Assembly (NCBI RefSeq): GCF_000009265.1
Contig: NC_008380.1
Span: 2,981,501 to 3,045,500, forward strand
Direction of reading: 5' to 3'
Source of the DNA: Rhizobium johnstonii 3841
Lineage (GTDB): Bacteria; Pseudomonadota; Alphaproteobacteria; Rhizobiales; Rhizobiaceae
Length of the DNA: 64,000 nt
The first letter of the stretch is position 1, and each line of letters opens with the position of its first letter. Under the pieces are notes generated by a model, which was given only the letters and a program-made list of their open reading frames with translations, had not been told where the DNA came from and did no database searches. Shown here one piece after another: positions 6,860-15,249 of the stretch. Both the position numbers and the translations under genes were made by a program.

Positions 6860-9800
6860 TGGTTCACCTCATTCTGTTGTCTCTTGGTCAGCTCGAACCG
6901 GGCCGAATTGCTGCGCGGCGTCCAGAGGCTGCGGTCGATCGCCTCCAGCAGCCGCTCTCTCATCTCGTCGAATGCTGCCGGGTTCTTCTCGATCATGAAG
7001 CCGGCGACGGCGGGATCGGCGACGAAGGCCTGGTAGACCGCCTCGAAATGATGTTCGCCGACTGCGCCCGTCGTCGCCGAAAAGGCGAAGAGATAATCGA
7101 CGGTGGCGGCGATCTCGGCTGCACCCTTGTAGCCGTGACGCATGACGCCCGCGATCCATTTCGGATTGACGACGCGCCCACGCACGACCCGGCCGATCTC
7201 CTCTTCCAGCGAGCGGATCACCGGCTTTTCCGGTCTGGAATGGTCGTTGTGATAGATCGAGGGGCGCGCGCCGGCGAGCTGTTCGGCCGCCGCCGCCATG
7301 CCGCCCTCGAACTGGTAGTAGTCGTCGCTGTCGAGCAGATCGTGCTCGCGATTGTCCTGGTTCTGAATGACTGCCTGCACCGAACGCAGCCGCTCCTCGA
7401 ACAGGCCGCGCTCGGCCTTGCCCTCCTCGCCGGCACCATAGGCATAGCTGCCCCAGACGAGATAGGCCTCGGCAAGGTCGGCGCGCCGCTCCCAGCCCTT
7501 TTCGTCGATCAGTGCCTGTAGTCCGGCGCCGTAGGCGCCGGGCTTCGAGCCGAAAACGCGGTAGCCCGCCCGACGCTTTGCCGAGACTTCGTCGAGGCCG
7601 GCAGCACCAAGCCTTGCTGTCTCGCCGCACATGCGCATTGCGATCGGATTGTCGGCCTCGTCCTCTTCAAGCGCGCCGACGGCACGGATCGCCTTGTCGA
7701 ACAGCGCGATCTGCTCGGGAAAGGCATCGCGGAAGAAGCCGGAGATCCTGAGCGTCACGTCGACGCGCGGCCGCCCGAGCATCGCCGGCGGAATGATCTC
7801 GTAGCCGGTGACACGGCGCGAGCTCATGTCCCAGAGCGGCTTGACGCCGATCAGCGCCAGCGCCTGGGCGATATCGTCGCCGCCAGTGCGCATGTTTGAC
7901 GTGCCCCAGGCCGTCAGCCCGAAGGAAACAGGCCACTCACCGTGATCCTGCACATAGCGGCGCACCAGCAGCTCCGCCGATTTCTTGCCAAGCTCGTAGG
8001 CCGCCGGCGTCGGGACGGCGCGGCTGTCGACCGAGTAGAAATTGCGACCCGTCGGCAGCACATCGGGCCGCCCCCGCGTCGGCGCACCGGAAGGGCCGGG
8101 CGCCACGAAGCGGCCGTCGAGACCGGCGAGCAGGCCGGCGATCTCGGCGGGGCCGCAGGCGAGGATCGAGGGTTTGAGACGGGTTTTGATCTCGGAGAGT
8201 ACGGCCCGCGTCGCTTTCCAATCTTCGGGGCATTCCGTCTCACTGGAGACGAACTTTGCAGCGAGCAGTTCGATGCGTTCGACAGTGTCTCCGTGGGTCC
8301 GCCATGGGGCATCGAGAACATCCGCGAGGACATCAGAACGCGGGCCGGTCCAGACGGCGGCCATGTCACAATCGAGAGGGTCGAAGGAGGAGGCGCCCCC
8401 CTCTGTCCTGCCGGACATCTCCCCCACAAGGGGGGAGATCGAGGATGAGAGGCCTCGCTCAATCTCATGCGTCGAAGGTGCGGCATCTTCAAACGGTTCT
8501 TTGTCGGGAAGCCCAAGCGACTTGCCGATCTCCCCCCTTGTGGGGGAGATGTCCGGCAGGACAGAGGGGGGTATCCCGCGCACGCCGCCGTCCAAGCCCG
8601 CATCCGCCGCGATCGCCCGCTGCAAACTCGCATCCCCACCCTCACCAAGCCCACGCGGCACCCGCGCCAGCGCCACGGTCAGGTCCGTCAGCAGCCGCCC
8701 CTCGGGCGACACGCCGAACACATGCAGCCCATCGCGGATCTGCATTTCCTTGAGGTCGCAGAGATAGGCGTCGAGCTTCTTCAGCGCCTCGCCTTCGCTT
8801 TCGCCCTTGGCGATACCGGCATCCCGGTCGAGACCGATATCGGTCACGAGATCGAGAATCTGGCGGCTGAGCAGGCGGATACGGCGGGGATCGCCGCCGG
8901 ACGCCTCGTAATATTCGTCGACCAGCGCCTCCAGATCCTTCAGCGGCCCGTAGCTCTCGGCCCGCGTCAGCGGCGGCGTGAGGTGGTCGATGATGACGGC
9001 CGCACTTCGGCGCTTGGCCTGCGTGCCCTCGCCCGGATCGTTGACGATGAAGGGATAGAGGTGTGGCAACGGCCCGAGGATCGCCTCGGGATAACAGCTT
9101 TCCGACAGCGCCAGCGCCTTGCCGGGCAGCCATTCGAGATTGCCGTGTTTGCCCATGTGGATGATCGCATGGGCGCCGAACTCGCGGCGCAGGAAAGCAT
9201 AAAAGGCGAGATAACCGTGCGGCGGCACGAGATCCGGCGAATGATAACTTTCCTTCGGATCGATATTGTAGCCGCGCGCCGGCTGGATGCCGACGAGCAC
9301 CTCGCCGAAACGGGCGAAAGGCAGGGCGAAGACGCCCTCGCGAAAATACGGATCGTCTTGCGGATTGCCCCAGCGAGCTCTCACCTCATCCTGAATCTTA
9401 TCGGGAAGAGATTCCAGGAAGCTGTTGTACAGACTCAGGGAAAGCGTCTCGCGGATGATCTTTCCATCGGAACCGGAATTGGTCGGCCCTTCCATCAGAT
9501 GCCGGATCAGCGCGTCGCCGTCGGCCGGAATGTCAGCGACCGGATACCCCGCCGCCCGCATGGCGCGAAGCACCTCGATGGTGCCTTCAGGCGTATCCAA
9601 GCCGACGCCATTGCCGAGCCGACCGTCGCGGTTCGGATAGTTCGCCATGACGAGCGCAATGCGCCGGTCGCCGGCGGAAGTCTTCCGCAGCCGTGCCCAA
9701 TTGGCGGCAAGCTCCGCCGTATAACGTACCCGGCCAGCATCCGGTTCGCTCGCGACAATATTCGTCTCGACGGCAGCATCGTAGCGCGCCGCCGTCTTGA

Positions 9801-11022
9801 AGGAGATCGCCCGCGCCAGCACCCGGCCATCGACTTCAGGCAGCGCCACGTTCATGCCGAGATCGCGCGCCGACAAACCCTGTGAGGAAGCGAGCCATGC
9901 CTCCCTCGACGAGGCCGACAAGATCGCCTGCAACACGATCGCCTCATTCGCCTCCAGCACCGTCGGCTGCCGGTCCGCACCCGGTGCCGAGACGGCAAAG
10001 CCGGTCGTATTGATGACGACATCGGGTTTCAGCGCCGAAAACACGCTTTCAAGAATGCCTGTAGAAACCGAATCCTTGAGGCTATAGGCAAAGACCGGCA
10101 GCGGGCGGAGGCCGAGTGTCATCAACGCTTCGATCAGAGCTTCGATCGGCCCGGTCTCGCCGCTTTGGACGAGGGCGCGGTAGAAGCTGATGGCGACGAT
10201 GGGGGATGCCTGTTGCGTCGAGTTCTTAGTACCCCCCTCTGTCCTGCCGGACATCTCCCCCACAAGGGGGGAGATCGGCAAGTCGCTTGGGCTTCGCACA
10301 AAAGAAACGTTGGAGGATGCCGTGCCTTCGGCCGAGGAGATGGAGCGAGACCTTTCATCCCTGATCTCCCCCCTTGTGGGGGAGATGTCCGGCAGGACAG
10401 AGGGGGGTGCCACACCCAAAGGCGCACCCTGGAGCGAAGCAACAACCCGCCGCCACTCCTCAACCCCGATCAAACCCCGCCCCGGCCACCAGATGCCGGC
10501 CTTCATCAGCGGCACGGCCGGCGCCGGCTTCTCGGCGCCCGACAGCGTCGCCTCGGCATAGTCGAGAAAGGCCCGCGCGTTGGCATCGCCGCCCTCGATC
10601 AGATAGGCCCAGAGCGCGTTGAGATCGTCCAGATCAATATTGGAGAAAGGCACCAGCCCCGCATCCGGCCTGGCGTCACCCGGCAGCACCGCGATCAGTG
10701 CCCCGGCGCGCGCTGCTGCCGCATGCAGCGCCTCCAGCGCATAATGAAAGTAGCTGGCGCCGCCGAGTGCGCGCACGATGATCAGCTTGGCATGCCGCGC
10801 CGTGCGCTCGACATAGGTGTCGACCGACATCGGGTGCTTGAGGCTCATCAGGCTGGCGAGCCGGAGCGAAGGTCCCGCCCCGCGATCGCGATGGGCGGCC
10901 GCGATCGCGGCAAGCTCGCTGTCGGCCGCCGACAGGAACAGGATATCGCCCGGCGTCTGCCCGAGGTCGATTGCCTCCTCGCCGTCGCTGATCGTTCCCT
11001 GTTGAGCCAGAAGCAGATGCAT
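6856..11022 (-). CDS. cobN: Cobaltochelatase subunit CobN with two in-frame repeat insertions
   Basis: 1388 aa. Large subunit of the ATP-dependent aerobic cobaltochelatase (CobN with CobS and CobT, the latter not in this window), inserting Co(II) into hydrogenobyrinate a,c-diamide. Family motifs include HMGKHGNLEWLPGKALALS, GYNIDPKESYHSP and a late GYKGAAEIAATVDYLFAFSA. Related CobN proteins are about 1270-1280 aa. The excess is explained by two insertions of about 59 residues, near residues 205-264 and 817-876, each encoded by a palindromic repeat element and each reading PPSVLPDISPTRGEI at its start and ISPLVGEMSGRTEGG at its end. Removing both leaves about 1270 residues. The frame is intact throughout, so the gene is probably functional. 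It follows cobW with a 4-bp gap and overlaps cobO. Confidence 0.95.
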   Translation of the reverse strand: MHLLLAQQGTISDGEEAIDLGQTPGDILFLSAADSELAAIAAAHRDRGAGPSLRLASLMSLKHPMSVDTYVERTARHAKLIIVRALGGASYFHYALEALHAAAARAGALIAVLPGDARPDAGLVPFSNIDLDDLNALWAYLIEGGDANARAFLDYAEATLSGAEKPAPAVPLMKAGIWWPGRGLIGVEEWRRVVASLQGAPLGVAPPSVLPDISPTRGEIRDERSRSISSAEGTASSNVSFVRSPSDLPISPLVGEMSGRTEGGTKNSTQQASPIVAISFYRALVQSGETGPIEALIEALMTLGLRPLPVFAYSLKDSVSTGILESVFSALKPDVVINTTGFAVSAPGADRQPTVLEANEAIVLQAILSASSREAWLASSQGLSARDLGMNVALPEVDGRVLARAISFKTAARYDAAVETNIVASEPDAGRVRYTAELAANWARLRKTSAGDRRIALVMANYPNRDGRLGNGVGLDTPEGTIEVLRAMRAAGYPVADIPADGDALIRHLMEGPTNSGSDGKIIRETLSLSLYNSFLESLPDKIQDEVRARWGNPQDDPYFREGVFALPFARFGEVLVGIQPARGYNIDPKESYHSPDLVPPHGYLAFYAFLRREFGAHAIIHMGKHGNLEWLPGKALALSESCYPEAILGPLPHLYPFIVNDPGEGTQAKRRSAAVIIDHLTPPLTRAESYGPLKDLEALVDEYYEASGGDPRRIRLLSRQILDLVTDIGLDRDAGIAKGESEGEALKKLDAYLCDLKEMQIRDGLHVFGVSPEGRLLTDLTVALARVPRGLGEGGDASLQRAIAADAGLDGGVRGIPPSVLPDISPTRGEIGKSLGLPDKEPFEDAAPSTHEIERGLSSSISPLVGEMSGRTEGGASSFDPLDCDMAAVWTGPRSDVLADVLDAPWRTHGDTVERIELLAAKFVSSETECPEDWKATRAVLSEIKTRLKPSILACGPAEIAGLLAGLDGRFVAPGPSGAPTRGRPDVLPTGRNFYSVDSRAVPTPAAYELGKKSAELLVRRYVQDHGEWPVSFGLTAWGTSNMRTGGDDIAQALALIGVKPLWDMSSRRVTGYEIIPPAMLGRPRVDVTLRISGFFRDAFPEQIALFDKAIRAVGALEEDEADNPIAMRMCGETARLGAAGLDEVSAKRRAGYRVFGSKPGAYGAGLQALIDEKGWERRADLAEAYLVWGSYAYGAGEEGKAERGLFEERLRSVQAVIQNQDNREHDLLDSDDYYQFEGGMAAAAEQLAGARPSIYHNDHSRPEKPVIRSLEEEIGRVVRGRVVNPKWIAGVMRHGYKGAAEIAATVDYLFAFSATTGAVGEHHFEAVYQAFVADPAVAGFMIEKNPAAFDEMRERLLEAIDRSLWTPRSNSARFELTKRQQNEVNQ
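8396..8571. repeat. 176-bp palindromic element inserted in-frame in cobN (distal copy)
   Basis: Arms at 8396-8440 and 8527-8571 are perfect 45-bp inverted repeats (outer end CCCCCCTCTGTCC, inner end GGGGGGAGATC). The 86-bp core is about three quarters identical to the reverse complement of the core in the other cobN copy, so the two elements lie in opposite orientations. In CobN it encodes roughly residues 817-876. Confidence 0.92.
10231..10408. repeat. 176-178-bp palindromic element inserted in-frame in cobN (proximal copy)
   Basis: Arms at 10232-10276 and 10363-10407 are perfect 45-bp inverted repeats, extended by one matching A/T pair outside. The core of 86 bp lies in the opposite orientation to the copy at 8396. 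In CobN it encodes roughly residues 205-264. The same palindrome type is widespread between genes in Rhizobium (established knowledge); here it is inside a gene. Confidence 0.92.
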
Positions 11023-11026
11023 CGGG

Positions 11027-12076
11027 TTACGCCAGCGCTTCGATCGCCGCCCTCACCGCGCCCTCGTCCATTTCGTGCAGGCCGATGACGACGAGGCGCG
11101 TGGCGCGCTTTTCGCTCGCGCCCCAGGCGCGGTCGAAATAATGGTCGATGCGGCTGCCGACAGCCTGGAGCTGCAGGCGCATCGGCTTGCCGGAGACATC
11201 GACGAAACCTTTGAGGCGCAGCACATCATGGGCGGCAATGATGCTCTTTAGCGCTTCGACGAAGCCGGCGGAATCGGCAATGGGTCCGAGTTCGACGACG
11301 AAGCTGTCGAATTCGTCATGGTCGTGCGGCGCACCGTCCTCGTGTTCCAGCTCGTGATGCGACTTGCGATTGGCGACATCGTCCTCCGTGCCGATGCCGA
11401 GGCCGAGCAGAATGCCGGCCGACACCTCGCCATTCCGTGCCTCGATCATGACGGGCTTGCGGACGGTGCGGGAGGCGACCTCGTCGCGCACCCTGACAAG
11501 GCCCGCCGCGTCGATCAGATCGGTCTTGTTGAGCACGATCAGATCGGCGCAGGTGAGCTGGTCCTCGAACAGCTCCTCGATCGGGCTCTCATGATCGAGC
11601 GATTCATCCTCGGCCCGGCGCGCATCGACGGCATCGTGATCGTCGGCGAAACGGCCGGCGGCAACGGCAGCGCTGTCGACCACCGTGATAACTCCGTCGA
11701 CGGTCACTTGCGTACGAATGTCAGGCCAGTTGAAGGCGGCGACCAGCGGCTGCGGCAAAGCAAGGCCCGAGGTCTCGATGACGATATGGTCAGGACGCTG
11801 TTCGCGCTCGAGGAGCTTGGTCATCGTTGGAATAAAATCATCGGCGACGGTGCAGCAGATGCAGCCATTGGTCAGCTCGATAATGTCGTCCTCGGTGCAA
11901 TTCTCCGCACCGCAGCCCTTCAGCACGTCGCCGTCGACGCCGAGATCGCCGAATTCGTTGATGATCAACGCAATCTTCTTGCCGCCGGCATTGGTGAGCA
12001 GGTTGCGGATCATCGTCGTTTTGCCGGCGCCGAGGAAGCCGGTGATGACGGTTGCGGGAATCTTCTGCTGGTTCAT
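11027..12076 (-). CDS. cobW: Cobalamin biosynthesis GTPase / metallochaperone CobW
   Basis: 349 aa. G3E-family P-loop GTPase thought to deliver cobalt to the CobNST chelatase. Walker A in TGFLGAGKTTMIRNLL, the metal-binding CxCC motif in NGCICCTVADDF, and the NKTD guanine-specificity motif in LNKTDLID are present. Before the C-terminal CobW_C domain is a His/Asp-rich stretch, HHELEHEDGAPHDHDEFD, a likely metal-binding linker. Four bases separate it from cobP upstream and from cobN downstream, consistent with one operon and a role beside the chelatase. Confidence 0.95.
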   Translation of the reverse strand: MNQQKIPATVITGFLGAGKTTMIRNLLTNAGGKKIALIINEFGDLGVDGDVLKGCGAENCTEDDIIELTNGCICCTVADDFIPTMTKLLEREQRPDHIVIETSGLALPQPLVAAFNWPDIRTQVTVDGVITVVDSAAVAAGRFADDHDAVDARRAEDESLDHESPIEELFEDQLTCADLIVLNKTDLIDAAGLVRVRDEVASRTVRKPVMIEARNGEVSAGILLGLGIGTEDDVANRKSHHELEHEDGAPHDHDEFDSFVVELGPIADSAGFVEALKSIIAAHDVLRLKGFVDVSGKPMRLQLQAVGSRIDHYFDRAWGASEKRATRLVVIGLHEMDEGAVRAAIEALA

Positions 12077-12080
12077 GGAC

Positions 12081-12590
12081 TTAACCCTTCATTTTCAGCG
12101 GCAGGCCTGCCGCGATGAAATAAACTTCAGCGGCCTTCGCCGCGATCGATTGGTGCAGCCGGCCGGCATGATCGCGAAAATCCCGCGCCATGCGATTGTC
12201 GGGCACGATGCCGAGACCGACCTCATTGGAAACGAAAACGAGCCGCGCTTTCGCGGCGGGCAGGAAATCGGCAAGGGCGGCGAATTCCGCCGCCATGTTC
12301 CGCTCCTCCATCATCAGATTGGTGACCCAGAGCGTCAGGCAATCGATCAACACGATGCGACCTTCGCCGTCGATTGCAGCGAGCTTGCCGACCAGATCGA
12401 GCGGCTCTTCATGCGTTGTCCAAGACGGGCCCCGGTCGGCCCGGTGTTGGGAGATGCGAGCCTGCATCTCCTCGTCCCAAGCGCGGCCGGTCGCGATATA
12501 GTGGCGATCGAGACCGGTCGCCGTCACGAGGTCTTCGGCGACACGGGATTTGCCGGAACGTGCGCCGCCGAGGATGAAGGTGGCGGTCAT
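12081..12590 (-). CDS. cobP: Adenosylcobinamide kinase / guanylyltransferase CobP (CobU)
   Basis: 169 aa. Phosphorylates adenosylcobinamide and transfers GMP to it in nucleotide loop assembly. FILGGARSGKSRVAE at residues 5-19 is the P-loop signature; IVLIDCLTLWVTNLM and FVSNEVGLGIVPDN are the other family blocks. I use the ATG at 12590; a longer in-frame reading to 12713 has no family match and would enter the riboswitch leader. First gene after the cobalamin riboswitch. Confidence 0.95.
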   Translation of the reverse strand: MTATFILGGARSGKSRVAEDLVTATGLDRHYIATGRAWDEEMQARISQHRADRGPSWTTHEEPLDLVGKLAAIDGEGRIVLIDCLTLWVTNLMMEERNMAAEFAALADFLPAAKARLVFVSNEVGLGIVPDNRMARDFRDHAGRLHQSIAAKAAEVYFIAAGLPLKMKG

Positions 12591-12789
12591 ACTCAAACGC
12601 CCCTCAGGGAGAGTGCGTAGCTGTGGCTTGTTCCGAGTGCACCTTTCTCGGCGGCCGAAAGCACTCCTCTTGCAGCGCTGCTTGGAGGCGTCGCGCGCGC
12701 AGCACCAAGCCACGCCGAATTCAATCGTTCAGCCAAGACAACCTCCGTGCTGGCAACGGGCATAGTGCCCAGGTGTGGGTTTTTCGCCC

Positions 12790-13160
12790 GGCACGCATGG
12801 CAGGTCTCCTGGCTCGCGGTTATCGGCCGCGATCGGGGCAGACCGGAAACCGGTCGCCCTGATCGTGCCAGCGGATCATCCTCGCCTTCCCGGCTGCATC
12901 AGTGAAAAGGTGGACGATTCGTAGACTTGAGAGGCGTCCGACCCCGGTTGATCACCATGCATATCCAGTGGCTTTTCCGGCATGTCGCCCGTCCCGCCCG
13001 CTTGCATGATTGCGAGCCGCCGGCCGGAAGGGCTTAGTGCCGGATGGAAGACCCTGACCGCTCTACAGTCGCGGGGTCGGCTGTGATGAAGGCGCCCGGC
13101 TTGGGTCCGCCCCGTCACATTCCCTTTTCATCCGGAAGGGCGCAACACCGATCCGGAACC
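12790..13160 (-). promoter_or_regulatory. Cobalamin (AdoCbl) riboswitch upstream of cobP
   Basis: On the minus strand the conserved blocks appear in the right order: AAAAGGGAATGTGACGGGGC (about 13126-13107), CGACCCCGCGACTGTAGAGC (about 13080-13060), GCCACTGG (12972-12965) and the B12 box AGCCAGGAGACCTGCC (12814-12799). These are the hallmarks of the cobalamin riboswitch. About 90 nt separate the ACTGTA block from GCCACTGG, so the P6 region is long. About 200 nt lie between the B12 box and cobP. It is expected to reduce cobP-W-N-O expression when B12 is plentiful. Confidence 0.95.
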
Positions 13161-13232
13161 ATCCGTTATGTCAGGATGGTCAGTCGACCATCCGTTATCG
13201 GGATGGTTAGGCAAGCGCAGGGATGAAGTCAA
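13158..13232 (-). promoter_or_regulatory. Tandem dyads and candidate promoter of the cobP-W-N-O operon
   Basis: Two direct copies of the dyad ACCATCC ... GGATGGT occur at 13158-13180 and 13187-13207, with about 28 bp between centres. On the minus strand a TTGACT (13232-13227) and TAACCA (13209-13204) are spaced 17 bp, a weak sigma70-like match whose -10 lies in one dyad. The dyads could bind a repressor, or be part of the leader fold. The motif is seen; the function is inference. Confidence 0.4.
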
Positions 13233-13437
13233 CCGGCCTTCGCGGCCGCCTGATCGCCAGTTCCGAGGCGTGGCTACCCAAACACGACTTACCCTACCTA
13301 AAATATCGTCATTTATCAGAGACTTACGTCATCGAAATTTATTCCAACCGCCGGCTTTTCGCCGCAATTGCGTCGCAAGCGGACTGCGCGACCATCTCCG
13401 CCCTTGACCGGGCCTCTCCCCGCCTAGTTGTCTAGCC

Positions 13438-15228
13438 ATGCTTATGAAATTGGATCGGCGCCGTTTCCGCGCGCTGCGTGTTTTCTTCGATCCGGGACGC
13501 CTGCGGGCGCTGACCCGGCGCAGCGAGGTCGGCCTGTCGCTGGCGGGCGCCGTCGTCGGCATCATCTCCGGTCTCGCCGTCACCGGCATGAGCTACGTCT
13601 CCAACGAGTTGCATCAGCTGGTCTTCGGCATCGCCGACAGCGAACGGCTGAGCTCGTCCGAGATCGAGAACAAGCTACTGCTGCTCACCGCCCCCGTCAT
13701 CGGCGGCGCCCTGCTCGGTCTGCTGCTTTTCGTGCTGGCGAAACGGCGCAAGAAACCGATGGTCGACCCGATCGAGGCAAATGCGCTGCATGGCGGCCGC
13801 CTGTCCCTGACCGACAGCATCATCGTTGCCGTACAGAACCTGATCTCCAATGGTTTCGGCGCCTCCGTCGGCCTGGAGGCTGGCTATACCCAGCTTGCCG
13901 CCGGCCTCGCTTCGAAATTCGGTCTGAAGCTCCAGCTTCGCCGCTCGGACCTGCGCACCCTCGTTGGCTGCGGCGCGGCGGGCGCCATCGCCGCCGCCTT
14001 CAACGCGCCGCTGACCGGCGCTTTCTATGCTTTCGAGCTGATCATCGGCACCTATACGATCGTCTCGCTGACCCCGGTCGTTGTCTCCGCCCTTGTCTCC
14101 ACCCTGATCGCAAGGCTGCTCGCCGGCAGCGATTTCACCATCGATATCGGCAGCTTCGGCTCGGTCGTGCCGGCCGATTATATCCCGGCACTGCTGCTCG
14201 GCGCTTTCTGCGCCGGTGTCGGCATCCTGATCATGCAGGGCGTCGCCTTTGTCGAGGAACTGGCGCGCAAGAGCTCGATCGCCCCACCCTTCCGCCCGGC
14301 ACTCGGCGGCATCATCGTCGGGCTGTTGGCGATGATCTCGCCGCAGGTGCTCTCGGCCGGCCACGGCGCGCTGCATCTCAACCTTTCCCGTGAGGTGGCG
14401 ATCCCGACGCTGATCGGCCTCTTCCTCTTGAAATCCTTCGCCTCGGCGATCTCGATCGGCTCCGGCTTCAGGGGCGGGCTGTTCTTCGCCTCGCTGTTCA
14501 TGGGCGCCCTGCTCGGCAAACTCTTCGCCTATTGCGGCCCCTATTTCGCCGATGCGACGCTGACGCCCGTCATCTATGCCGTGGTCGGCATGAGTTCGCT
14601 TGCCGTCGCCGTCATCGGCGGGCCGCTGACCATGACGTTCCTGGCGCTCGAAATCACCGGCGATTTTCCGATCACAGCGCTGGTGCTCGCTGCCGTCATC
14701 ACCTCCTCGCTCGTCGTGCGTTCGACCTTCGGCTACTCCTTCGCCACATGGCGGTTCCATCTGCGCGGCGAAAGCATCCGCAGCGCCCACGACGTCGGCT
14801 GGATCCGCAATCTGACGGTCGACAAGCTGATGCGCGCCGACGTCAAGACGGCAAGGGCGGGCATCTCGCTGGAGGAATTCAAGCAGGCCTTCCCGATCGG
14901 CTCGACCCAGCGCGTCATCCTCGTCGAGGAGAGCGACAAATATGCGGGTCTGGTGCTGGTGCCGGAGATCTACGCCAATCCGACCGATGCGCAGGACGAG
15001 GGCAAGACGCTTGCCGATTTCGTCCACTACCGCAACGATTTCCTGCAGCCGCAGATGAATGCCAGGCAGGCGGCGGCGATCTTCGACAAGAGCGAAAGCG
15101 AAGCGCTCGCCGTCGTCAACAACCTGATCGAACGCAAGGTGATCGGCCAGCTCAGCGAAAGCTACACGCTGCGCCGCTACAGCGAAGAACTCGACCGCCG
15201 CCGCCGCGAGGTCTCAGGCGAGATCTGA
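13438..15228 (+). CDS. ClC-family chloride channel/antiporter with C-terminal CBS region
   Basis: 596 aa integral membrane protein. Voltage-gated ClC fold: NGFGASVGLEAGYTQLAAG is the selectivity and gating-glutamate block, CGAAGAIAAAFNAPLTGAFY is the strongly conserved family segment, and GSGFRGGLFFASLFMGALLG is the later filter block. About ten hydrophobic segments span residues 30-445. The C-terminal 140 residues look like a CBS-domain pair (VDKLMRADVKTA and the NLIERKVIGQLSESY end). Start ATG at 13438, with a second ATG two codons later. It diverges from the cob operon; no functional tie to B12 is visible. Confidence 0.92.
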   Translation: MLMKLDRRRFRALRVFFDPGRLRALTRRSEVGLSLAGAVVGIISGLAVTGMSYVSNELHQLVFGIADSERLSSSEIENKLLLLTAPVIGGALLGLLLFVLAKRRKKPMVDPIEANALHGGRLSLTDSIIVAVQNLISNGFGASVGLEAGYTQLAAGLASKFGLKLQLRRSDLRTLVGCGAAGAIAAAFNAPLTGAFYAFELIIGTYTIVSLTPVVVSALVSTLIARLLAGSDFTIDIGSFGSVVPADYIPALLLGAFCAGVGILIMQGVAFVEELARKSSIAPPFRPALGGIIVGLLAMISPQVLSAGHGALHLNLSREVAIPTLIGLFLLKSFASAISIGSGFRGGLFFASLFMGALLGKLFAYCGPYFADATLTPVIYAVVGMSSLAVAVIGGPLTMTFLALEITGDFPITALVLAAVITSSLVVRSTFGYSFATWRFHLRGESIRSAHDVGWIRNLTVDKLMRADVKTARAGISLEEFKQAFPIGSTQRVILVEESDKYAGLVLVPEIYANPTDAQDEGKTLADFVHYRNDFLQPQMNARQAAAIFDKSESEALAVVNNLIERKVIGQLSESYTLRRYSEELDRRRREVSGEI

Positions 15229-15249
15229 GTAAGTCGGAACACTCCGTCG

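Noticed and set aside
8042..8767. Plus-strand open frame through the distal cobN repeat
   Set aside because: It is open only because the palindromic element reads through on both strands; flanking sequence is cobN in reverse.
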